A stretch of DNA of 64,000 nt from Azospirillum brasilense (lineage in GTDB: Bacteria > Pseudomonadota > Alphaproteobacteria > Azospirillales > Azospirillaceae), in NCBI RefSeq assembly GCF_007827815.1, contig NZ_VITH01000001.1:782979-846978 (forward strand), in the 5' to 3' direction. Both the position numbers and the translations under genes were made by a program. Positions 7,712-15,964 of the stretch are shown here, in pieces. Each line of letters starts with the position of its first letter. Within the stretch, counting starts at the first letter, position 1. The notes under the pieces were generated by a model. It had not been told where the DNA came from. It saw only the letters and a program-made list of their open reading frames with translations, and did no database searches.

Positions 7712-9340
7712 ATGCGCACGAGCGATGACCCCGGAGACCAACGGTTTCTTCTGGCGACCCTGCCGCCGCGGGCGGGACAGACGCGGCTGGCCGTCGGCAC
7801 GGTGGCCGGTCTGCTGGTCGCCCTGGCCATCGCCGCCCCCTTCGCCCGCCTGACGACGGAGGGGACGGCGGTTCTGCTGCCCGCCTACGCCACCGCGGTC
7901 CTGCTGACCGAACTGATGACCGCCGTCCTGCTGTTCGCGCTCTACGCCACGCAGCGCACGCCGGCCCTGCTGGCGCTGGCCGCCGGCTACCTGACGACGG
8001 CGCTGCTGATCGTCCCCTGGGCGCTGACCTTCCCCGGGGTGTTCGCGCCGACCGGGCTGCTCGGCGCCGGCCTGCAAAGCACGGCCATCGTCGCCGCCGG
8101 GCGGCGCATCGGGCTGCCGCTGTTCATCCTCGCCTACGCGCTGCTCAAGGCCATGGAGGCCGGCCCGCGCGAGGCGCACCGTCCCGCCCTGCCCGCCATC
8201 GCCGGCGGCATGGCGCTGGCGGCGGCCCTGGCCGGGGGTCTCACCGCCTTCGCGCTGGCCGACGACGCCCATCTGCCGCGGCTGATGGTCGACACCATGC
8301 GCGAAACGCCGCTGTGGATGGTCGTGCCGGTGACCGCCCTGGCGCTCTGTGCCGCCGCACTGGCCGTCCTCGGGCGGCAGCGGCTCTCGGTCCTCGACCT
8401 CTGGCTGATGGTCGTGCTGGCCGCCTGGGCCATCGAGACCTGCCTGCTGAGCTTCATCAGCGGCGGGCGCTTCAGCGCCGGCTGGTGGTCGGGACGGGTG
8501 TTCGGGCTGGCCGCCTCCAGCATCGTCCTGCTGGTCCTGCTGGCCGAGATGACGACGCTCTACGGGCGGCTGGTCCGCTCGGTGGCGGCGGAGCGGCGGG
8601 TGCGCGACGCGCGTCTGGCCAGCCTGGAGGCGCTCTCCGCCTCCATCGCGCACGAGGTCAACCAGCCGCTGGCGAGCATGGTCACCAACGCGGGCGCCGG
8701 GCTGCGCTGGCTCGACCGCCCGTCGCCCAACCTGGTGGAGGTGCGGGCGGCGCTGAAGCGGATTTCCGACGACGGACACCGCGCCGCGCGGGTGATCGCC
8801 TGCATCCGCGATTCCTTCCGCAAGACGCCGCCCCAGCGCAGCCGGCTGGACATCAACGGGGTGATCCGCAGCGCGCTCGACCGCACGGAGGGCGAGCGCC
8901 GCCTGAACCGCATCGCCGTGCGGACCGACCTCCAACAGCGCCTGCCGCCGGTCAACGGCAGCACGGTGCAGCTCGAGCAGGTGCTGCTGAACCTGATCGC
9001 CAACGCCGACGACGCCATGGCCACGGTCACCGACCGGCCGCGCGTTCTGAGCATCCGCTCGCGCCGCCGCGGGCTCACGGACGTCATCGTGTCGGTGGAG
9101 GACACCGGCACCGGCCTGCAGGCGTCCCAGGAGGAGCGGCTGTTCGAACCTTTCTTCACCACCAAGGAGCATGGGATCGGCATGGGGCTGACCATCTGCC
9201 AGTCGATCGTCGAGGCCCATGGCGGCCGGCTGTGGGTGGCCGCCAACCAGCCCCACGGCGCCGTCTTCCGCTTCACCCTGCCCGCCGACGACGAGCCGGA
9301 ACGGCCGGCGGCCGGGGCGGAGCTGGAGCGGACGCGATGA
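7712..9340 (+). CDS. Membrane sensor histidine kinase with MASE4 domain
   Basis: The 542-residue protein has an N-terminal MASE4 sensory domain of about seven or eight helices (residues ~20-275; note TELMTAVLLFALYAT and LTFPGVFAPTGLLGAG). It is followed by a HisKA domain with His314 in SIAHEVNQPLAS and an HATPase domain with an N box near residue 431 (NLIANADDA), a G1 box (VEDTGTG) and an FFTTKEHGIGMGL lid. ATG at 7712 is preferred; in-frame GTG 7709 and TTG 7652 are upstream alternatives. It overlaps the response-regulator gene by ATGA. The signal is unknown; it probably controls the divergent hydrolase operon. Confidence 0.88.
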   Translation: MRTSDDPGDQRFLLATLPPRAGQTRLAVGTVAGLLVALAIAAPFARLTTEGTAVLLPAYATAVLLTELMTAVLLFALYATQRTPALLALAAGYLTTALLIVPWALTFPGVFAPTGLLGAGLQSTAIVAAGRRIGLPLFILAYALLKAMEAGPREAHRPALPAIAGGMALAAALAGGLTAFALADDAHLPRLMVDTMRETPLWMVVPVTALALCAAALAVLGRQRLSVLDLWLMVVLAAWAIETCLLSFISGGRFSAGWWSGRVFGLAASSIVLLVLLAEMTTLYGRLVRSVAAERRVRDARLASLEALSASIAHEVNQPLASMVTNAGAGLRWLDRPSPNLVEVRAALKRISDDGHRAARVIACIRDSFRKTPPQRSRLDINGVIRSALDRTEGERRLNRIAVRTDLQQRLPPVNGSTVQLEQVLLNLIANADDAMATVTDRPRVLSIRSRRRGLTDVIVSVEDTGTGLQASQEERLFEPFFTTKEHGIGMGLTICQSIVEAHGGRLWVAANQPHGAVFRFTLPADDEPERPAAGAELERTR

Positions 9341-9993
9341 CCGACCGCTCCCTCTCCGACCGGTCCGCCATACCCGCGGAAACGCCCTTCGTCGCCATCA
9401 TCGACGACGATCCCTCGATCCGGGACTCGCTGGTCAGCCTGCTGCGCTCGGTCGGGCTGACCGCACTGCCCTTCGCCTCGGCGCAGGAGTTCCTGCAGCA
9501 GCGCCTGCCCGACGCCCCCGGCTGCCTCGTGCTCGACGTGCGGCTGCCGGGCCAGAGCGGGCTGGAGTTCCAGCGCGAGCTGAGCGGAACGGACATCCAT
9601 CTGCCGGTCGTCTTCATCACCGGCCACGGCGACATTCCCATGTCGGTGACGGCGATGAAGGCCGGCGCCGTCGAGTTCCTCGCCAAGCCCTTCCGCGACC
9701 AGGACCTGATCGACGCCGTCCACACCGGCATCGAGCGCGACCGCGACCGCCGCCGCGCGCTCGACGCGCTGTGCGACCTGCGCGAGCGGTTCCGCAGCCT
9801 GACCCCGCGCGAGCGGGAGGTGATGCGGCTCGTCGCCGCCGGGCAGCTCAACAAGCAGATCGCCGCCGAGCTGCAGCTCAGCGAGATCACCGTGAAGGTC
9901 CACCGCGCCAGCGTGATGCGCAAGATGCAGGCGCGGTCCCTGCCCGATCTGGTCCGCATCGCCGACAAGGTGACCCTCGCCGGCGACGCCTGA
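9337..9993 (+). CDS. FixJ-type response regulator
   Basis: The 218-residue protein has a receiver domain with the acidic cluster IIDDD at 21-25, the phosphoacceptor Asp67 (LVLDVRLPG) and the conserved Lys in LAKPF. A LuxR-type helix-turn-helix follows at about residues 150-210 (LTPREREVMRLVAAG and SEITVKVHR). The gene starts within the kinase stop codon (ATGA), so the pair is co-translated and should form a two-component system. FixJ/NarL-type regulators bind palindromic DNA as dimers; the palindrome at 7586-7599 is a plausible site. Confidence 0.9.
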   Translation: MTDRSLSDRSAIPAETPFVAIIDDDPSIRDSLVSLLRSVGLTALPFASAQEFLQQRLPDAPGCLVLDVRLPGQSGLEFQRELSGTDIHLPVVFITGHGDIPMSVTAMKAGAVEFLAKPFRDQDLIDAVHTGIERDRDRRRALDALCDLRERFRSLTPREREVMRLVAAGQLNKQIAAELQLSEITVKVHRASVMRKMQARSLPDLVRIADKVTLAGDA

Positions 9994-10004
9994 CCGGCTT
10001 CGGC

Positions 10005-10829
10005 TCACGCCCCCTTGATGAAGGCCAGCACGTCGGCGTTGAAGCGGTCCTGGTGGGTGGCCGTCAGGCCGTGCGGCGCCCCCTCGTAGACCTTGAGCGT
10101 CGCCTGCGGCGCGATCTCCACGGCGCGGCGGGCCGCCGCGTCGATGGGCACGATCTGGTCGTCGTCGCCGTGGATGAGCAGCGTCGGGACCGCCATCTTT
10201 TTCAGATCCTCGGTGAAGTCGCTTTCCGAGAATTGCTGGATGCAGTCGTAGGCGCCCTTGATCCCGGCCATCATGCCCTGGAGCCAGAAGGACTGCCGCA
10301 TCCCCTCCGACACCTTCGCCCCGTCGCGATTGAAGCCGTAGAAGGGCATGGTCAGGTCGAGAAAGAATTGCGACCGGTCGTCGTAGGTGCCCTTGCGGAT
10401 GCCGTCGAAGACCTCCATCGGCAGACCGCCGGGGTTGGCCGCGGTCTTCAGCATGATCGGCGGCACCGCGCCGACCAGCACGGCCTTGGCGACGCGCCCG
10501 GTGCCGTGGCGCCCGATGTAGCGGGCGACCTCGCCGCCGCCGGTCGAATGGCCGATCATCACCGCGTCGCGCACGTCCAGCGCGTCGAGCAATTCGGCCA
10601 GATCGTCGGCGTATTGGTCCATGTGGTTGCCGGTCCAGGTCTGGTCGGACCGGCCATGGCTGCGCCGGTCATGGGCGATGACCCGGTAGCCCTGCTGGCC
10701 GAAGAACAGCATCTGCCCGTCCCAGGCGTCGGCGCTGAGCGGCCAGCCGTGCGAGAACACCACCGGCTGCCCGCTGCCCCAGTCCTTGTAGAAGATGCGG
10801 GTGCCGTCCTTGGTGGAAATCGTGCTCAA
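10005..10829 (-). CDS. Alpha/beta hydrolase, non-heme chloroperoxidase type
   Basis: The 274-residue enzyme shows the alpha/beta-hydrolase triad: nucleophile Ser95 in GHSTGGGE, Asp in HGDDDQIVP and His in APHGLT. The oxyanion region is FSHGWPLS. Length and motifs match cofactor-free bacterial haloperoxidases and related esterases. The start is taken as TTG at 10829, because AGGAGG lies 5 bases before it and the protein then begins [14 protein letters not shown], as in homologues; an upstream ATG at 10925 would add unrelated sequence. It is convergent with the response regulator, 11 bp away. True substrate unknown. Confidence 0.87.
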   Translation of the reverse strand: MSTISTKDGTRIFYKDWGSGQPVVFSHGWPLSADAWDGQMLFFGQQGYRVIAHDRRSHGRSDQTWTGNHMDQYADDLAELLDALDVRDAVMIGHSTGGGEVARYIGRHGTGRVAKAVLVGAVPPIMLKTAANPGGLPMEVFDGIRKGTYDDRSQFFLDLTMPFYGFNRDGAKVSEGMRQSFWLQGMMAGIKGAYDCIQQFSESDFTEDLKKMAVPTLLIHGDDDQIVPIDAAARRAVEIAPQATLKVYEGAPHGLTATHQDRFNADVLAFIKGA

Positions 10830-10955
10830 AACCCCCTCCTTTTTTGGACGCGCGAAAGTTCCGCGGCGCGACGGGAAGACGGATAACGATCTTCCATGGG
10901 CAACGCGGAGGCTCGTCTTCGCCACTACAGTGCCGGAGGCGGGCGGGCCTGGAAA

Positions 10956-12209
10956 CTATACGGAGGTATCGGTGGACTGGGAGAGCGTATGGGGGGAAAG
11001 TGGACATCCGTCCGCCAGCACGGCGGGAAGGACGCGCTCCAGCGACAGGTGGTCGAACACCCAGTCGCGATGGGCGGACCGCAGCCGCGCCCGGCGATCC
11101 GGGTCGTCGCGCAACGCCGCCAACCGCTGCACCGCCTCCTCGCCATCGCCAAAGGTCAGATCGTCCTCGACGGGGCCGAACAGCCGGGCGCTGTCGGCGT
11201 GCCGCCAGCTCACCAGCAGGCCGTCGCGCTTCAGGATCTCCAGGGTGCGCGGGAAGATCGCCGTGTCGTAGGCGAGGCTTCCGAAATCCAGGCAGGCCGC
11301 GGCCTCGTGATAGAGGGCGCGCGGGCCCGGGGAGACCGGATGCGCCGCGAGGCCGTGCCGGTCCCAGCCGTCCCCCCACAGGGCGAAGGCCTCCCCGAAG
11401 GCGTCGCGCAGGGCGGTGGCGAAGCGCCGGCGGTTCTCCACCGCGAAGACCGCGGCGAAGGCCCGGTTGAACGCCAGCGTCCAGGCAGGATCGGCGGACG
11501 GCCCGCCCAGGCCGCACAGGTCCATGGCCGCCGTCCGGTGCAGCACCGGCCGGGCGCGCATCGCCTCGGCGACGGTTTCGGCGGCACGCCGGATGGCGGG
11601 GTCGGTGGGGTCCGCCGGGGCACAGCTTTGCCCGAGATAGACGAAGCGCCCGGCGACCAGCGGCGTCTCGTCCCGGTCCCCGGCCTCTCCCGTCATGGCG
11701 CGGTAGGGGTAGCGGACCAGCCCGGGATCGGCCTGGGACATCCAGCGCTTGTAGAGATGCACCGCGCCGTCGCCGTCCCGCAGGGCGCAGATCCAGGGAT
11801 GCACCCCCAGCGGGGCGTGGAACACCCGCGTCAGGCCCAGCCGCCCGCACTGCTCCGCCACGCCGGGGCACATGCACCACATCCGGACGTTCCAGCGCTC
11901 CATCCAGCGGTCCGCCTCCGCCACCGCCGCGGGGGTGGCGGCGCCGATCTCCTCCAGCGGGTGCTTCAGGCAGATGTGCACGATGGCCGGACGCGTGCCG
12001 AAGGACGCCACATAGGCGGCCAGCATCTCCACCGTGTCGCGCGGGATCTCGAACAGGTTCAGCGCCAGGAGGACGTCGATCGGCCGGTCGATCACCTCCC
12101 GCGAGATGTCGGGCAGCGCCAGAACCGACTCATGGCCCAGCGCGACCAGGGCGGCGTGGATGGACCAGAGGATTTCCGACGTTCCCTGCCCGCAGAGCAG
12201 CACGCGCAT
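10956..12209 (-). CDS. Glycosyltransferase-like protein
   Basis: The 417-residue protein has a Rossmann-like N-terminus (MRVLLCGQGTSEILWSIHAA) and a C-terminal half resembling CgeB/GT1-type glycosyltransferases: WGDGWDRHGL, then YHEAAACLDFGSLAYDTAIFPRTL, then a region where DSARLF precedes the DDLTFGDGEEA sugar-nucleotide end. It lies 10 bp downstream of the next gene, so the two form one operon. Acceptor and sugar cannot be deduced. Surface or flagellin glycosylation is possible but unsupported by neighbours. Confidence 0.6.
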   Translation of the reverse strand: MRVLLCGQGTSEILWSIHAALVALGHESVLALPDISREVIDRPIDVLLALNLFEIPRDTVEMLAAYVASFGTRPAIVHICLKHPLEEIGAATPAAVAEADRWMERWNVRMWCMCPGVAEQCGRLGLTRVFHAPLGVHPWICALRDGDGAVHLYKRWMSQADPGLVRYPYRAMTGEAGDRDETPLVAGRFVYLGQSCAPADPTDPAIRRAAETVAEAMRARPVLHRTAAMDLCGLGGPSADPAWTLAFNRAFAAVFAVENRRRFATALRDAFGEAFALWGDGWDRHGLAAHPVSPGPRALYHEAAACLDFGSLAYDTAIFPRTLEILKRDGLLVSWRHADSARLFGPVEDDLTFGDGEEAVQRLAALRDDPDRRARLRSAHRDWVFDHLSLERVLPAVLADGCPLSPHTLSQSTDTSV

Positions 12210-12219
12210 CGCCGCCCCC

Positions 12220-13788
12220 TCACGCCCGCTGCCGGTGCAGGGCGACGGCCTCGTCCAGCAGGGCGGCGAGGCGGGCGGCGTCGCCCCCCTCCCCCTGGAC
12301 CGCCGCGAAGCGGGCGCGGGCGGCGGCGCGGGCCTGCTCCAGCCGCTCCGGAGAAGCGGCCAGCGCCGCCGCCCGCGCGATGAAGGCGTCCTCGTCCGTC
12401 ACCAGGAACTCCGGCCCGGCGACGCTCGCCACGTCGCCGCCTGGAAAGGACAGGATCGGCACGCCCGCCGCCAGCGCCTGCGCCGCGCTCGCCCCGCCGC
12501 CGGTGCGGCGCGGGTTCAGGCAGAGGCCGCACAGCCCCAGCAGCCCGTCCATCCGCTCCACCCAGCCCAGGCTGCGCAGCCGCCCGGCGTGGCGGGAGGC
12601 GGCGAGTCGTCCGGGCAAGGCCCCGGCGTCCCCGGCGAACAGCACCACGGCGCGGGGGATCGCGTCGAGAAGCCGCTCCAGAAGCGCCAGGAACGCCGCC
12701 CCCACCTCGGCGTCCAGCCGGTTGCCGATCACCACGCAGGGAAAAGCGTTCTCGGGAATGCCGAAATCCGCGCGGGCGGCGGCGGGCGCGCCGTCGTCCG
12801 GGCGCAGCGACAGGCCCAAGCGGAACGGCCGCCACGCGCGGGCGAAGCGCCCCCCTTCCGGCGGCGGGGAGGTGCCGCCGAAGTCCAGCGCGATGTCGGC
12901 CAGGGTGACGGGCGTGCCGGTGGTCGTCGGGATGCACAGCAGCGGGCGCACCGCGCCAAGCAGGTCGGCCAGCAGCACCGACCCGCCGAAGCCGATCACC
13001 ACATCCGGGTCGAACGCCTCGACCGCCGCCAGGAAGCCCTTGAGCTTGCCCGCCGTCAGGCCCGGTTCGACCGAGGAGATCAGGCGGAAGCGCTGGTCCT
13101 CGAAGGCGATGAGCTGCTCGCCGTTCAACTGCGCCTCGATGGCCGCAGCGAAGGGCGGGACGAAGGGGCTGTGGTAGCGGTCCGGCATCATGTTGGTGTT
13201 GAGGATCAGCACCTCCCGCCCGGCGCCCCCCTGCAGAAGGGCCGCCTGCCGCAGCAGGTCGCGGGAGGGCTGGTGATACGCGGACAGGAGCTGGTTGGTG
13301 ACCATCACCACCCGCCCGGTGGCCGGCGCCCCGGCGGGCCGTGGGGCCGGGCGCAGATCCAGGCGCCGCGCCACCTCGCCCAGGAAACGTTCGTAGAAGG
13401 GGAAGAGCCTGTTGGTGAAGAAGTCGGGCTGGGTCGCCGCGTCCATGCGCGTCAGGAAGATCTGCCGCTGCATCGACCAGTAGATCTGGTTGACGCCTTC
13501 CAGCGGCGCCAAATCCAGCACATGCTCGACCATGTCCAGGATGCGGGCGAAGCGCCGCAGGTCGCCGGAGATGTGGGCCAGAGCGGATTCCCGCAGGATC
13601 GGGTCGACGCCCGCGACTGCGCTGTCCAGCGCAGCCATCCGTTCCGGGTCGGCGCCCAGCCCCGCGGCCCGCGCCTCCTCGCAGACATCGGCGATGGCCT
13701 TCAGGTCCTCCCCCGTTCCGGCGGGTCCGCACAGGCGCGCCGCAACCGAGGACAGAAGATCGGAGGCTCGGCTGGAGTCGTTCGGCAT
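12220..13788 (-). CDS. Glycosyltransferase-like protein
   Basis: The 522-residue protein has a helical N-terminal region (residues 1-150) of unknown type and a GT-B-like C-terminal half: DVVIGFGGSVLLADLLG, LCIPTTTGTPVTLADIALDFGG, FAGDAGALPG and the PRRTGGGASAAQALAAGVPILSF segment, which looks like the donor-binding motif of GT4-like enzymes. ATG at 13788 has GGAG 8 bases upstream and was preferred over a start at 13959. It is the first of two glycosyltransferase-like genes. No membrane segments are seen, so it is probably cytosolic. Specific activity unknown. Confidence 0.65.
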   Translation of the reverse strand: MPNDSSRASDLLSSVAARLCGPAGTGEDLKAIADVCEEARAAGLGADPERMAALDSAVAGVDPILRESALAHISGDLRRFARILDMVEHVLDLAPLEGVNQIYWSMQRQIFLTRMDAATQPDFFTNRLFPFYERFLGEVARRLDLRPAPRPAGAPATGRVVMVTNQLLSAYHQPSRDLLRQAALLQGGAGREVLILNTNMMPDRYHSPFVPPFAAAIEAQLNGEQLIAFEDQRFRLISSVEPGLTAGKLKGFLAAVEAFDPDVVIGFGGSVLLADLLGAVRPLLCIPTTTGTPVTLADIALDFGGTSPPPEGGRFARAWRPFRLGLSLRPDDGAPAAARADFGIPENAFPCVVIGNRLDAEVGAAFLALLERLLDAIPRAVVLFAGDAGALPGRLAASRHAGRLRSLGWVERMDGLLGLCGLCLNPRRTGGGASAAQALAAGVPILSFPGGDVASVAGPEFLVTDEDAFIARAAALAASPERLEQARAAARARFAAVQGEGGDAARLAALLDEAVALHRQRA

Positions 13789-14105
13789 CTCGGCGCTCCG
13801 GATCGGACAGGGACCGTGAATGGCGGGACGGCGGGAGGCCGGACAGCGGCGCAGCCCGACGCATCGCCCCACCACGGGCTTTGTTATCACCAACGCGGAA
13901 AAGACGCGAGCCAACACGGGGGCTTCTCGCTCCTCGGTGGAAATATTTCGTTTTTTCAATCAGTTCCGGTGCATTTGAGGGGGATTCGCTGCCCTTTCCG
14001 TCTTCCGAACGGGCGTGGCATCGTCTATCTTCGGCGGGCGGTGGGCGCGAAGCCTGGCCATCTGGGAAATAAGAAAACGGTTTCTTGGAGGAGCAGAGCT
14101 TGCGA
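13789..14105. other. Divergent intergenic region
   Basis: This 317-bp gap separates the glycosyltransferase pair from the diguanylate cyclase. It must hold both promoters. An AT-rich patch with a TTTTTT run around 13945-13965 stands out against the local GC, but no convincing -35/-10 pair or palindrome was found. Confidence 0.4.
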
Positions 14106-15743
14106 ATGCTCATCGCCGCGACCAATGGACTGAGTCGGCAGTGCCGCAGCATCGTCGTTCGTCTTATGCTGTTTGGACTAGCCCTGGTCTTGGTCGGCGC
14201 CTGCGCGCGCGTTTGGGTTCTGTCCTCCTTTTTGGAGGGCAAGATCGACGACCTCACCTCGTCACAGCAGCAATCGACGGCGTCTTACGTCGCCCACGAC
14301 ATCGATGAGAAGATCAAGGCACGGCTCGACCTCCTGCGCCGCGCCGCCGGAAGCCTGCCGCTGGCGATCCTCGACGATCCCGCGGCCCTGCGCGACTGGC
14401 TGAAGACCCATCAGGAGATCGCGCCCCTGTTCTCGCGCGGGCTGATGGTCGTCCGGCCGGACGGCCACGGTGTTTTCGCCGATTATCCGCAACGGCATCG
14501 GGCGCCGGACTTCGATGTTTCGGACCGCGACTGGTTCCGCTCGGCGCTGTCCAGCCGCGAACCGGTGATCGGGCGGCCCGCCCGCTCCTCCCTCGACGGG
14601 GAGCCGATGGTGGTCATGGCGATGACCGTCACCGACGACGCCGGGCGCCCGGTCGCGGTGCTGTCCGGCGCCACGGCCCTCTCGTCGCCCGGCTTCCTCA
14701 ATCTGGTCCAGGGAAACCGCATCGGGCGCAGCGGCGGCTTCCTTCTGGTCTCCCCCCGCGACAAGCTGTTCGTCTCGGCCAGCGATCACAACATGATCCT
14801 GGCCGCCACGCCGCTTGAGGGGGTGAATCCGCTGCACGACCGGGCCATGGCCGGCTACCGCGGCAGCGGGATCACCGTCAACGCGGCGGGGGTGGAGGAA
14901 CTGTCGGCCATAGCCTCCGTCCCGACGGCGGACTGGTTCCTGGTCGCCCGCCTGCCCACGTCCGAGGCGTTCGAGGGGGTGCGGGACCTGCAGACCTTCA
15001 TCATCACCAACAGCCTGATGATCGCCGCCTTCGCCGCGACCGTTCTGTTCTTCGGCATGCGCCGCTTCTTCCGCCCGCTGACCGAGGCGGCGCGGCGGAT
15101 GCACCAGATGGCCGACGGGCATGTCGAGCTGGCCCCGCTGCCGGTCCGCCGCATGGACGAAGTCGGGGAGCTGGTGCATGGCTTCAACTATCTTCTGGGC
15201 AAGCTGCGGGAGCAGGAGGCCGCCCTGCGGGCCAGCGAGGCGCGGATGGCCCACATGGCCCACCACGACGCGCTGACCGGCCTGCCCAACCGCGCCATGT
15301 TCCACGAGCGGCTGCGGCAGGCCATCGACCGCGCGGAGCGCGGCAACACGCCGTTCGCCCTGCTCTACATCGATCTGGACGGCTTCAAGCCGATCAACGA
15401 CGCCCATGGCCACAGCCGTGGCGACGAGGTTCTCCGGGTGGTGGCCCGCCGCCTGTCCGACCTGCTGCGCAAGGCCGACCTGATCGCCCGCATCGGCGGC
15501 GACGAGTTCGCCATCATCCTGGAGGTGGAGGCGAGCCGCGCCGGTGCGGAGACCGTGGCCGAGAAATGCCGGGCGGCGCTGGGGGAGCCCATCCTGATCG
15601 ACGGGCTGCGGCTGACGCTCGCCCTGTCGATCGGCGTCGCGGTCTTCCCGCAGGACGGGCGCGACTCCCAGCAGCTCATCGTCCACGCCGATCAGGCGAT
15701 GTACGCGGTCAAGAAGGGCGGCGCCCGGGTCCCCGCCTTGTAG
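14106..15743 (+). CDS. Membrane diguanylate cyclase, Cache-HAMP-GGDEF
   Basis: The 545-residue protein has a membrane helix at ~20-40, a periplasmic Cache-type sensor (~45-295, with the SDRDWFRSAL motif common in dCache domains) and a second helix near 300-320. A HAMP segment follows (RPLTEAARRMHQMADG), then a GGDEF domain starting at DALTGLPNR. The signature is an intact GGDEF, preceded by LIARI, so it should make cyclic di-GMP. No EAL domain is present. GGAGGAG at 14087-14093 supports a TTG start at 14100 or the ATG at 14106; the difference is two residues. The ligand is unknown. Confidence 0.88.
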   Translation: MLIAATNGLSRQCRSIVVRLMLFGLALVLVGACARVWVLSSFLEGKIDDLTSSQQQSTASYVAHDIDEKIKARLDLLRRAAGSLPLAILDDPAALRDWLKTHQEIAPLFSRGLMVVRPDGHGVFADYPQRHRAPDFDVSDRDWFRSALSSREPVIGRPARSSLDGEPMVVMAMTVTDDAGRPVAVLSGATALSSPGFLNLVQGNRIGRSGGFLLVSPRDKLFVSASDHNMILAATPLEGVNPLHDRAMAGYRGSGITVNAAGVEELSAIASVPTADWFLVARLPTSEAFEGVRDLQTFIITNSLMIAAFAATVLFFGMRRFFRPLTEAARRMHQMADGHVELAPLPVRRMDEVGELVHGFNYLLGKLREQEAALRASEARMAHMAHHDALTGLPNRAMFHERLRQAIDRAERGNTPFALLYIDLDGFKPINDAHGHSRGDEVLRVVARRLSDLLRKADLIARIGGDEFAIILEVEASRAGAETVAEKCRAALGEPILIDGLRLTLALSIGVAVFPQDGRDSQQLIVHADQAMYAVKKGGARVPAL

Positions 15744-15745
15744 GC

Positions 15746-15931
15746 TCAGTGGCAGCCACCCGAGCCGCCGCCGGCCGGGCCGCAGCCCTTGCACCCGCCG
15801 CCGCAACCGGTCCCCTGTGGCGCGGCGCGGCCCAGCAGGCGGGCGCGCAGTCCGGCCGGAAGGATCACGCGCCACACCGTCCACGCCGCGGCCAGCGCCA
15901 CCACCAAGACAACCAGAAGATCCTGCCACAT
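15746..15931 (-). CDS. FeoB-associated Cys-rich membrane protein
   Basis: This 61-residue protein has one N-terminal membrane helix (LLVVLVVALAAAWTVW) and a Cys/Gly-rich tail, CGGGCKGCG ending GGCH. The pattern matches the small FeoB-associated cysteine-rich proteins found downstream of feoB. It lies 33 bp after feoB and ends 2 bp from the diguanylate cyclase stop. A role in iron delivery or FeoB complex assembly is proposed for the family but not settled. Confidence 0.8.
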   Translation of the reverse strand: MWQDLLVVLVVALAAAWTVWRVILPAGLRARLLGRAAPQGTGCGGGCKGCGPAGGGSGGCH

Positions 15932-15964
15932 GGCCGTGCCCTCCCCTTCCCTTACAGCAGCCCC

